64,000 bases of DNA, taken from NCBI GenBank assembly GCA_021234155.1, contig JAJEKV010000107.1:558001-622000 (forward strand), read 5' to 3'. The position numbers were made by a program, and so were the translations under genes. This document shows positions 45,691 to 54,900 of this stretch, in pieces. Positions within the stretch are counted from its first letter, which is position 1. Each line of letters starts with the position of its first letter. Below the pieces are notes generated by a model, which worked only from the letters and a program-made list of their open reading frames with translations, had not been told where the DNA came from and did no database searches. Source of the stretch: Isoetes taiwanensis (taxonomy: Eukaryota > Streptophyta > Lycopodiopsida > Isoetales > Isoetaceae).

Positions 45691-47384
45691 ACTAAAGGAA
45701 AAAAACAACTAAGTGCTGCTTGTATCTAAGGTTGAAACGCCAAATAAAATTCGATAGAAGATTTTGCTATTACTTTTTAAATCCACAGGTAGCTACTATT
45801 CTGCAAATGCAACATTCTGATGTAAAGTTTATTGAGCGACTCTCTTACACGCTACAAATGATCTTAATCAAGGTTCCTTTCTCCTCCATGCCTCTCAACT
45901 ACCTACGGCATGCTTCTTAATCTACCAAGAAAGCTTAAAAGAGGAATATAAAAAGAACCTTTAGAAATTGAAAGCCGTTACTGCATGAAAAATATTTGGC
46001 TAGCTGTAGGCACGATTGCTATAACCATTTCGGTCTTTCTCCCCAACATGACGTTCGTCCTATGAAAGAGAGGACTGTGATAAGTAATTACTGGAACGCG
46101 TGAACCAGCATAGGCATTGTCAAAGAGAGAGCTATGATGACTATTTAATAGAACATTGTCAATCAGTATGGACAGTTTTAACCACATGAAAAGTGCCTCA
46201 TCTATAGTACCGCAGATTATAGTGTTTAGTGCAGTTTGATTACTTATGATAGAGATCAAAAGAATCATTTTTAGAATAATAGCATGCCAATACAAATACA
46301 AAGGGCATATCTTTACCTATTCAGTTTCTTTTGCTCTTTTGCTCTGTAATATGAAGCTATGAACCCAGCGTTGTGTTCTATGCCTTGTGTAAAGTATAAC
46401 AGAGCGTGTACATCTGCAGAGAAATTTCACGTTAGAGTTCTATTGTAGGTGGCTTGCTTTTGCTCCGTTATAGATAATGGACTTTGCAGATCATCCTGCT
46501 GTGCTAGCATTATCATTTCAGAAGGCATTCAAAATTTGGATGTAGGAAATATAGGGAATTAAATATAAGTTATGCCTCTGAAAGCAGGACCAAGATCAAT
46601 AGTATGTGAAGATAACTACAGACGCAAGGAATGAATGTTGGTAATTATAGAGTTTAGTAATAGAAAAACAAAATATCACCTTCTCAGAATTACGTTGAGA
46701 CATGATTCTTCTGGAAAATCTAGTCATGGGACAAACCCATCGTAGCGTTCTCTATTAATCGAACCAAAAAGCTTTGCCACCAGGCCAGAAAAACCAAATG
46801 TAATATGTAAGGTTCACAATGACTCAGCTAATAAGCCTGTTAGGTCGTTTTTGCAGAAACATCTACCACTTATTAGCAACAAAAAAAAATCTTAGCTGCA
46901 AATCATCATAAAGAACTGGACGTTTTCATCATTTACCAGGTTAAGCACCTCCAATAGAACCTAATCTTCCATTCTACATATATTGGACTCATCTTGGAAA
47001 TCTTCACGATCCCTTCACTGCCATGGATGCATTAGGCAGACATGTCTGCTCCCCAAGGATTTCGAGCCTAGCATTTAGAAATTCTTGTAAGCATCAATTC
47101 CTACAAAGAAATAGCATGCAAGCCCTGGTTAGCAATCCATAGAGCACAAAAGAGCAAGAACGAAAATAAATTGCAAGAAAATGTACAAAAGCATGTGGCA
47201 AAAGGCACATCAACCGCTTATAAATTGTAAGAAAGAGCATCCGACCTCTATGCAAATAGTAAACTATACTTACAAAGAAAAAGGGCTCCTTCAAAACATA
47301 TCCTGCCTAATTTGCCAGGCCAGAAAAAATATGAATACCCTAAGGAATAGAATCAGAATTAAGAAAACAAAATCGTTTCCTTAC

Positions 47385-47620
47385 CTGGCTCATGAATACT
47401 GGAAGTGCTCAATTTGCAGAAGATCCCGATTTGGCCACGGCAGGCGAAGGTGCTGCTGTGCCGCAAGAGGAGGAGGTAGGATGCTGCTAATCAATTTGCA
47501 GAGGATCCCGATTTGGCCAGTGCTACAAAGGTGTTGCTGTGCCGTATTGAGCTAGCAAGAGCTAGCAAGAGCTGCAGCTGACATGTTCAGCTCTGTGTTC
47601 GTGGCTTGATTTGTGTTCCG
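47385..47620 (-). pseudogene. Captured 5' exon with internal tandem duplication
   Basis: On the minus strand a leader-like region with an ATG near 47,582 runs to a donor-like site (CCAG followed by GTAAGG, near 47,385). An 82-bp unit containing CAATTTGCAGA-GATCCCGAT and TTGGCCA is duplicated (47,410-47,470 and 47,492-47,545), and AGCTCTTGCT is doubled at 47,546-47,570. Its place at the 5' end of the Helitron parallels the first-exon cargo of Helitron-2. The protein is unknown. Confidence 0.35.
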
Positions 47621-47858
47621 GGCCTCCACGTTGAACAATTAGAGCCCAACCAAAATCGAAAACCTAACCTAAATCAAAAAATTGATTGGGGTGGACATAA
47701 TAACTTAAATCGAAAAGGAATGAAACTCTAAAACTAATAAAGATAATCGGAATTTCTTTCCGGCAACTAAACCCTTCAAAATCTTAGGAAATGTGACTAA
47801 GAAAAAATTCCAAAAACCTTTTTAGTCAAACCGGAAAATCCCAAATTAAAAGAGTTGA

Positions 47859-47956
47859 TAGTGATTATCTAAGGTTCCAATGGTGTTTGAAGACCTTTGA
47901 ATATTGTATTGCAATTTAAATTATTTGATAGCTAGACATTTTTTAAGATCCTAACA
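47859..47956 (+). repeat. Copia 3' LTR, right part (98 bp)
   Basis: It resumes with TAGTGATTATCTAAGG and ends TCCTAACA, followed by the GCTAG duplication. One substitution relative to the 5' LTR. Confidence 0.95.
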
Positions 47957-47961
47957 GCTAG

Positions 47962-49795
47962 GAGATATTTAGGCTCAAATTTGGGTGAAAAATTGGTCAA
48001 TAGTAGTCAATATGCAGAACAGTGATCAGGAAAATGGTTTCTTAGTTGCCAAATGTCTTTTTGAGAAATTCTAAAGCAAACAGTTTTAAAAAGTAGTTGT
48101 GATATGGGGCCAAGAGGTCAAAATGCAATTTGGATCACAAAGAGTATTTCTATACACTAATTTGCAGATGCAAGGATAGATGGTAACCTGTCAAAAAGGG
48201 ATTTAGAACAAAGGATATTCTATTGTTTGAAGTGGAAAAACACTATAAAACATAATAGAGATGGTTTTGAAATTTGGTGGGAAATTTTCATTGATGAGAA
48301 GGTAATACAAGTCATAATATGATTGTGTAGAAGGTAATCAACTCTCCACATATCAGAAGATCATTCAAGGTACATAAAATAATATAAGAAGATTGTTTTT
48401 CAGTCAACTCTTTTGCAAAACCAATTGAAGAACGCAGGACCTTCAAGAATTCTTCAGACATGCTCAGCATGTACCAATATCAAATTTGAGCACAACTAGG
48501 CCTTCAAAAAGTGTTGAAGCAGAATCCCCTGTATATATAATTAGTTCAAACGGTTCCTGAATCTTAGGTTTTCAATACATATATAAAGCAGGTTCATTTT
48601 GTTTGAAGGTAATATTTCTGCCCCAGAAAAAAACCTGGGCATGACACGTATACATGAAAAAATAATAAAAAATAAAAAGTCCCAAATTTTTTCCTTTCTT
48701 GCTCTTCAAGCATTCTTTGCTCTGCAAACAACCTCCTGACCTCGCTGCCATTATCCGACGTTTTCTCACAGTTCTGGAGCTGTGCTTGGGCGCCGTTGAT
48801 GATCATAATGTGGCTTGTGTCTTTTTCGAGGGAGTCCGACTTCTGCTTCTATGGCGCATCCAGCGCAGGTAAAGGGCTAGGGCCTCTATTTTTTTAAAGA
48901 AGATTATTGCAGAGGCAAGCAGCGCATCTGCCACTGGAACCTGTGATCGCCTTCTGACACTGGGTATCTCGGATTTGGGGTATTCAAGCTCTGGCGCTGG
49001 GCAAATATCCTGCAAAAGACGAAAGAAGAAACCATGCATATGCTGAAGCTGGTATCAATTTGGGAGAAATTATGCTGCATCGGCGAGATTCTTGAGTATG
49101 ATAAGATTGAAAATGCTGAGAAGCCAAGGGATGATCAAGATGTGGTGATTGAATTGGAGGGCGGATTGTTAAGATCTGCAGATGTTTTTCATTTCTTTGA
49201 TAACCTGGAACACTGTCATTGAAATGTAACAAATTCGTTACCTTTGATTCAGACTATATATACTATAATCGTGGGACCTTTTACAATGCTAGACATTAAT
49301 TCCAGTCCATGCTTGAAGAGAACATGGTCACTTGGACTATATTGATTGTTGGATGCTAGACATTAATTCCATCCATTTGAAGAGAACATGTTCACTTGGA
49401 TTATAGTGATTGCTGGATATGCTCAATAGATGGATGCTCAACATGATAAGAATAACATTTGTGTGATTTAAACTATACTCTTTCACCAACTCTTATTTTT
49501 TTCACTACAAATTTTAAACTCTATAAATCTCTTGCCTTTAGATTTAACCTCCATAAGGCAATATTAGAAAAAAGGTTCAATATTGAGTGCACCAAACCTT
49601 ATGCATCATTAGAACGATGGTTTTTTGCGTCCACAATTTTGCCAAGGTAAGTCCTTTTTAGGGGTTGTGAGCACGTGTTTACACAGTGCTTGCCATTTGG
49701 TTAATCGTGTATAATTGATTCTTTGAATGGGCAATAAATTCGTTAATGGGCACCCATTTATGGGATGCTCTCCATTTTAAAAGAGGAAATATTGG
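47962..49795. other. Flank right of the copia nest, no clear gene
   Basis: A minus-strand stretch at 48,800-49,016 follows a TCTTTTGCAG acceptor-like site and could be a decayed exon (PAPELEYPKSEIPSVRRRSQ). A plus-strand frame (49,034-49,222) overlaps its edge. Neither is recognised. A two-copy tandem repeat lies at about 49,288-49,415 (GCTAGACATTAATTCC...GAAGAGAACATG). Confidence 0.35.
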
Positions 49796-49796
49796 C

Positions 49797-49862
49797 AATA
49801 AGAATTCCAAGGTGGTTAGGAACACCCCTAGGCAGAAATGCAGGTTCAAACCCTGCATGTTC
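49797..49862 (+). repeat. tRNA-like sequence, probable SINE or tRNA relic
   Basis: CCAAGGTGGTTAGGAA resembles an A box and TGCAGGTTCAAACCCTGCA is a perfect T-arm/B box. The other arms do not fold into a tRNA, so it is a relic, not a tRNA gene. Confidence 0.45.
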
Positions 49863-49902
49863 CAGACCATAGTGGGTTCAACATTGTAGGCTTAGGAACC
49901 AA

Positions 49903-49945
49903 AGAAATGTTCGCGGCGGCCTTGGCCGCCGCGATAAATTTCTTG
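49903..49945. other. Strong GC-rich palindrome
   Basis: CGCGGCGGCC and GGCCGCCGCG (49,913-49,934) form a 10-bp perfect stem with a TT loop. AAGAAAT / ATTTCTT extends it beyond a small bulge. It is by far the most GC-rich spot in this AT-rich neighbourhood. Confidence 0.75.
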
Positions 49946-50674
49946 TAATTATAATTTTATTGGGTTCCAGAAAGGAAATAGTGATGGAAGTGCATGTGTG
50001 GTGGAGCGAGTGTGAGTATGATGGAGTTGTGATGTGGGTGGTGTGAATGGTAAAATAGATGTGAGATTGCTGTGCATAGTGTGTATGAGATGGAAAATGT
50101 GGATGTAAATGAGGTGTATGCGTGTATGAGATGGAAAGTCTGGGATGTAAATGTGCAATGAAGTGAGATGGGTGTATCAGTATAGAAAACTCGCCAAAAC
50201 AAAAGAATATATGCCTTTAGCTTGATCATTTGGAAATGCAGCTATGCTATTATGGTAAAGCTGAAGAGCAAAGTGCTTTTAGGGTATAAGTGCAAATGAA
50301 GGATGCTTATGATGGCCTGTAGGACCACGTAAAACATGGAATAGGATGGATCAAGGGTGGACCTGCCATGGAAACGTAGAAACTCATTAGAAAACCATCT
50401 TAGCAGCCCTTTTGTGGAATGTAAGGGCTGACAAGGTCCTGCATATTGGCAAATGAGGAGCAGGAGATAAATGGTGGTCAAGTCTGTCCTGAGCTTGTTT
50501 GTTACTGTTCTTCCCTTCAGTCTTGCTTGCTACAAACATAAAGCCAACTTATTGAAGAAAATTGCTTATGAACAAGTCTCAATTAAAAACTAAACTACCT
50601 AATCTATATTTAACAAAGCTTATTAAACTTTTGCTACATAAAAAGGAACAAGCAAACATGATAGTCCTAGTACC

Positions 50675-51110
50675 TCTTCAAGTGTAGGGTATTGATAGGA
50701 TTTGGCAATGGTACACCTGTGGTATTCTCTTTCAGCAAGTATGAGTTTGAACCTGTTGATTCCAATACCTTATAAGTTCCCTCCTAAAGATTTTCAAACT
50801 TTCCAGCTGCGTCTTCCCTTGATTTGTTCCATTTGAGTACAAGCTCTCCCTCTTTGAAGATACCTTATTCTATGAGCAGCTTTTGATGCAGCCAAATCCT
50901 TGACTTTTAAAAAAAAATGGCATTTCTCAGCCTCTACTCTATATTAATCTAACAAAGCATGCAACCTTTCCTGCAAAGCATGTTCAAATGGTAAGCATAG
51001 TTTATGAGCTAACTTTAAAGATGGCAGCTCGAGTTCAATTGGTAATACAACTTCAATGCCATAAAGTTGAAGGGAGTATGATTTGTGGCTGCTTTAATGG
51101 TAATTGTTAG
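50675..51110 (-). pseudogene. Ty3/gypsy integrase C-terminal remnant (gypsy-1)
   Basis: The minus strand encodes AATNHTPFNF, then (after a frameshift) YGIEVVLPIELELPSLKLAH, and further FKEGELVLKWNKSREDAAGK and LKENTTGVPLPNPINTLHLK. These are the end of the integrase core and the C-terminal GPY/F-like domain of plant gypsy elements, with stops and frameshifts. The upstream part is missing: homology stops at about 51,110 where TGTTAGAGCTTAGCTCC begins. It is distinct in sequence from the integrase of the element at 59-61.7 kb. Confidence 0.75.
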
Positions 51111-51734
51111 AGCTTAGCTCCAAACCTTACAAGAAAGATAAAAACCCAATGGCCAAGCCTCAAACTACCAGATCTACACAATGCACAATCCTAGAAAAAA
51201 CCATCTCCATAGCTAGATCAAGAAGATGATCCCTCTCCAGTACACTGTCTCTGTCTATCTCTCTGCTCTGATAGCACTTTGAAGATAGCACACACCACAA
51301 TGCGTACATGCATATCTCCTCCACGCATGCATGTGCATATATCACTCCATATACGGTATATGTTCTCCAATACCACCCCAATAGTGGCGACCACAGTGGA
51401 AAAATGTGCCTCCGTGGCGGAGAACCCACAATAAAATATACTAGTATGGTCCTCGGGACATGTGCCCAAATGACATATTTATATGGATGTTTATAACAGA
51501 AACTTTCGCCCCTAAAGACCCAAATAACTGGTATAAACCAAACTGGCACAACCTGACTGTGACCAAATAGAAACCTCTGTATGAGTTCCAGAGCTTTGTT
51601 TGACCTGACCATAGCTCTTTGGATTCGCATTGCTGAAACACAAGTTGTAATATGGATAGATTTTGTATTATTGAATTGTCGCCCTCTGCTTTTACAAAAG
51701 AATGACCTGTTGCAACCTAAAAATTCTTCACCAA
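51111..51734. other. Unassigned segment between gypsy-1 and the SDR-like element
   Basis: It begins TGTTAGAGCTTAGCTCC, which resembles an LTR start, and continues uninterrupted (ignoring the 51,745-58,985 insertion) into 58,997 onward. It may be the LTR or 3' untranslated part of a gypsy element. The long minus-strand frame here runs into the neighbouring insertion and is not credible. Confidence 0.35.
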
Positions 51735-51744
51735 TTCCCTGTAA
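51735..51744. repeat. Target duplication of the SDR-like element, left
   Basis: TTCCCTGTAA (10 bp, possibly 11 with the next T) recurs at 58,986-58,995. Insertion split a continuous sequence now found at 51,734 and 58,996. Confidence 0.75.
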
Positions 51745-51910
51745 TGTCACGGTTCTATTGCGAAGTATTCGCAATAGAACCGCCATTCTTTGGCAAGGGA
51801 CGTTGCTATTCCAGGACTGCCTTCTTCTATATATACTCTTCCTTTTCAGTTTTTCCTTTATCGGTGTTCTCTTGAGCTAGTTCTCTACTTTATTCTGTTC
51901 CTTCTAGCTT
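51745..51910 (+). repeat. Segment A1 with hairpin and TATA box
   Basis: It opens TGTCAC, then a perfect hairpin (arms GGTTCTATTGCGAA and TTCGCAATAGAACC, 3-nt loop; 51,751-51,781), then TATATATAC at 51,828-51,836 and a T/C-rich leader. This is the layout of a promoter reading into the element. Confidence 0.75.
51828..51836 (+). promoter_or_regulatory. TATA box of segment A1
   Basis: TATATATAC is followed by CTCTTCC and a CT-rich leader, as in many plant promoters. An identical copy is at 58,110-58,118 in A2. No transcript evidence is available. Confidence 0.5.
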
Positions 51911-54900
51911 CTTGGAGTTCTCCTTACCTTAGCTACTTTCATCTATTACTCCTAGATTATTTCAGGGCGAGATTAATATTCGAGCGGATGCCTCAAGGCC
52001 GCTTTGCTTTTCTTGTTGCATGCAGTTCTTCTGGTTGTTCTATGGTTTGTTGAACTGTTTAGATTGGATGGGATCGATTCATTATTGCTGAGTTTGGGTT
52101 TTTGCGAAATCCGTTTCTAGGCTTGTTTCCAGGGTTGTTTGATCCTTCGAAATCCTAGATCCTTGGTACTCCGATGCCTGTGTGGTACTTTTGGGCATGT
52201 TGGGCTATGTTTTGCCTTGCCGATTCTTTTCTTGGATCGTTTTTGGGATGCACCCTTCTATCGATGTGTTGTTGGCGGTGCGATGATGCCTTTGACAGAT
52301 CTTGCCTGGCTCTAGCATTCTCGTATGTGAAGGCAAACGGCATAGGTCTAGGCAACGACAAGGGTTTAGGCAAACGGCAAGGGTTTGATCATTTTTGGCT
52401 GGGTCCTCTGTTTCGGATTTGCTCTATGGAGCTATTTGGCAGCAAGATTTCGAGAACAGCATTCCTCCTCTGGTCTGGCTGCCGTTTCTGGAAATGGCTC
52501 AGATATGAAGTTGAGGCCATGGAAGTAAGCAGTTGGGTACTCAAAAAAGGCCGGACTATGATTAGACGAGGCGGATTTGGCATAAATAGAGTCCCAGAGC
52601 TTAAGGTTATGATCTGCAATATCTCAGCCAGAGGTAACTTGTTGGATTTTGCCTGTTCATTTTGTTGTGTGTCCATCGTAGATTACTTAGACTTAGCCTG
52701 ACCAAAGATGTTTTGTGCTGCTTGGTATGGAGCTCGAATCTAGCCAAAGGTATCATGCTACTTTGTCTATCTTACAAACTAGATTTTATAGCTTCAGTTG
52801 ATTCTGCAGGGATGATTTATTCGTATGTATTCAGTCTTGTTTGCCCTATCAAGCATATCTTTGACAGGTCTTCATATAATGGTTCTTGGTTGAACATTAT
52901 ATCTACATCAGAATTTTGTTGCTCAGATGGATAAAGGTTCCCATATTCTTTTGCTGTGAGTTTCTTGTTATGTTTTTCCATTTCCATTTCAACAGTTGCC
53001 TTTGATATCACAATCAGCCCATGTTTACCTTATCAAGCAAGAATCTATAACGGCTTTTATTTCCGATGTTAACCGTAGTGATGGGCTTGTTGCAGCAGGC
53101 TCCAGCATATAATAGTTATAAATTCTTATCCAAGGAGTATGTTTGATGTAATGCTAACTATTTCATCATTACACTCAGCCAAAATCGTTCAAGCAGCTCT
53201 ATCCGAATCTTTGCCTTTGGAAGTATTAATAGATCAACCAGCCAATCTATGTTTGGCAATCTATGTATTCTGTATGTTCTGTTGTATCCTTTTTCTACCA
53301 ATCCTCTGTAGTTCAGTGCTTGTTGTCCACAATCCCAGCGGTGGTAACTACTACATAGATGTGCAGTGTTACTTTCTTTATTGGATATGGCTCTCCTTTC
53401 TTCTGGCTTCTACTTTTTTCTGTGGCTGCAGCAGCAGGTGCATCTCCCGGGTACATCTAGCTCCTGGGTATATCTAGTGCATACATTTGCTGATTTGGTT
53501 ATGGTCCTATCAAGGGCGAATGCTGGCCGTGAAGACCGACTCCTACAAACGGCTAATAAGTTTGTTTCTGAATTTATTCCTTTCAAGTAAGATCTTTTCA
53601 GTCTTAATTCATATCAGTGCTGTTAACTTCTTGATGGGTACGCATGGTTTTTTCCCCTAGGTATGGTTTTCCCTTACTTGCAATTTTTCTGTCTCGCCTC
53701 ATAGGATTTACATGCTATTAGTGTTGTTGGCTTGTTGATGGGGATGCATGGTTTTCTTCTTATAGGTACAACTTTGAATCCCTTTCATGCAATTTTGGGA
53801 TTTACATGCATGTTTATTTTCCAGCCTCACAAGGATTTGCAATTGAGTTTTATTTTTTGTAAAACTTTTATTTGTCGTTATTGCATTAACCGTATATGCT
53901 ATACATTTCTTATTCTCTTGAATTCTACATTCCTTTGGCTCTTATGCCTCTTAGTTTCACTTTTCGTCCTCTTATAGTGAAAGAGTTGTATGTTTGTGAA
54001 TTTTGTACAAGTTTTTGCCTCATGGAATTTACATGCATTTTTTGTCCTCTCACCTCATAAGGATCTGAGTATCCCTTACGTTACTTCTTGTGCATGTTTA
54101 TTCTCTCTTGTGAGGATGCTATTGAATTTTAGTATTGGTAAATCTTGTTTTTATCATTTTTGCATTAACCGTTATTATACGCGCTATACCTTTCTTATTC
54201 TCTTGAAATTTACATGTTATAGACTCTGTATGCCCTTTAGTTTCATGTTTTGTCCTCTCGTAATAAAAGAGATGAATGTTTGTAGATTTTGTGCAATTTG
54301 CATTACATTGAATTATCATACATAGGCAGATTGTCTAGAGCTTGGATTTGTAGTTAATTGTCCCTATCATAAGTTTGATCCTTGCATATATATGTTTGGT
54401 TTGCAACATTAACCCCACCTTGACATATGAGCATCCTTGTGGCTTACATGCCAAAAATGTTGATGTTTGGTGGTTTTCCATGCCAAAACATATAGCTTTG
54501 ATGATTTCCAAGTCATGGTCCTCCTTGTTTAGAGTTTGAGATGGGTTGGAATTATACATTTTTTCTCAATGGAACTCCCAAGGGCATCTCAATTTGTTCT
54601 ACGTTGTTCATGCTCTCTAAGCCTACTCTTTTTTCTGGAGTCCTTTTATCTATAATTTCTTGTCATGGTATTTACATTAGTTCGAGTCGTGTTGTTTGCA
54701 TTTGGTCTTTTAGACAGAGTTTGCCATTTTACAATGCTTGTTGGCGTTGGAACTTTGGCCTTGCATATTTGGTCTTGCCTGTCATTGAGATTTCTTTTTA
54801 GGTTGATATTTATGTCATTTTTTCCATGGGTTGATCTGTACACATGATGTTGGGTCCATTCATATAAAATGATTTTTACGTTTAGTAGCCCAAAGCATTA

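Larger units (their letters stand above)
42219..47858 (-). mobile_element. Helitron-1, non-autonomous, in copia 3' LTR
   Basis: On the minus strand it starts TCAACTCTTTTAATTTGGGA (47,858 leftward) and ends ACCATAACTAG (42,219), with the hairpin GCCCGGC-loop-GCCGGGC at 42,230-42,246. The empty site is known from the 5' LTR (ATTCAA^TAGTG), so the A^T insertion without target duplication is proven within the window: 531+98 bp equals the intact 629-bp LTR. It has no Rep/helicase. The interior has exon-like pieces on the minus strand and tandem duplications. It must be younger than the copia insertion. Confidence 0.93.
26936..47956 (+). mobile_element. Ty1/copia retrotransposon with two nested insertions
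   Basis: The element runs from TGTTGGAG to TCCTAACA, flanked by GCTAG. It has 629-bp LTRs, a Met-tRNA primer site, one gag-pol frame and a polypurine tract. Two later insertions enlarge it to 21 kb: an LTR element of 9,616 bp in integrase (29,393-39,008, duplication GTCTG) and Helitron-1 of 5,640 bp in the 3' LTR (42,219-47,858). Without them (and one GTCTG copy) the element is about 5.8 kb, a normal copia size. By eye the LTRs differ at about 7 of 629 positions, so the insertion is fairly young. The domain order protease-integrase-RT-RNase H is diagnostic of Ty1/copia. Confidence 0.95.

Noticed and set aside
49034-49222. 62-codon plus-strand frame, protein-like composition
   Set aside because: It overlaps a minus-strand exon-like stretch and has no known motif. 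One of the two may be real, but the sequence alone cannot decide.
49797-49862. Possible tRNA gene
   Set aside because: The T arm is perfect, but acceptor, D and anticodon arms do not fold and no intact anticodon loop is present. It is treated as a SINE or tRNA relic.
51751-51781. Hammerhead ribozyme or retrozyme in segment A
   Set aside because: I looked for the CUGAUGA and GAAA core around the hairpin and found neither on either strand.
51160-51786. 208-codon open frame on the minus strand
   Set aside because: It runs from the edge of the SDR-like element (including half of its hairpin) into unrelated flanking DNA, so it crosses a transposon junction. It shows no domain and cannot be an ancestral gene.
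52174-52701. 175-codon frame after segment A1
   Set aside because: It is the longest frame near the presumed promoter, but it has no recognisable domain, a Cys/Trp-rich composition and no coding signature. Not called without transcript or conservation evidence.
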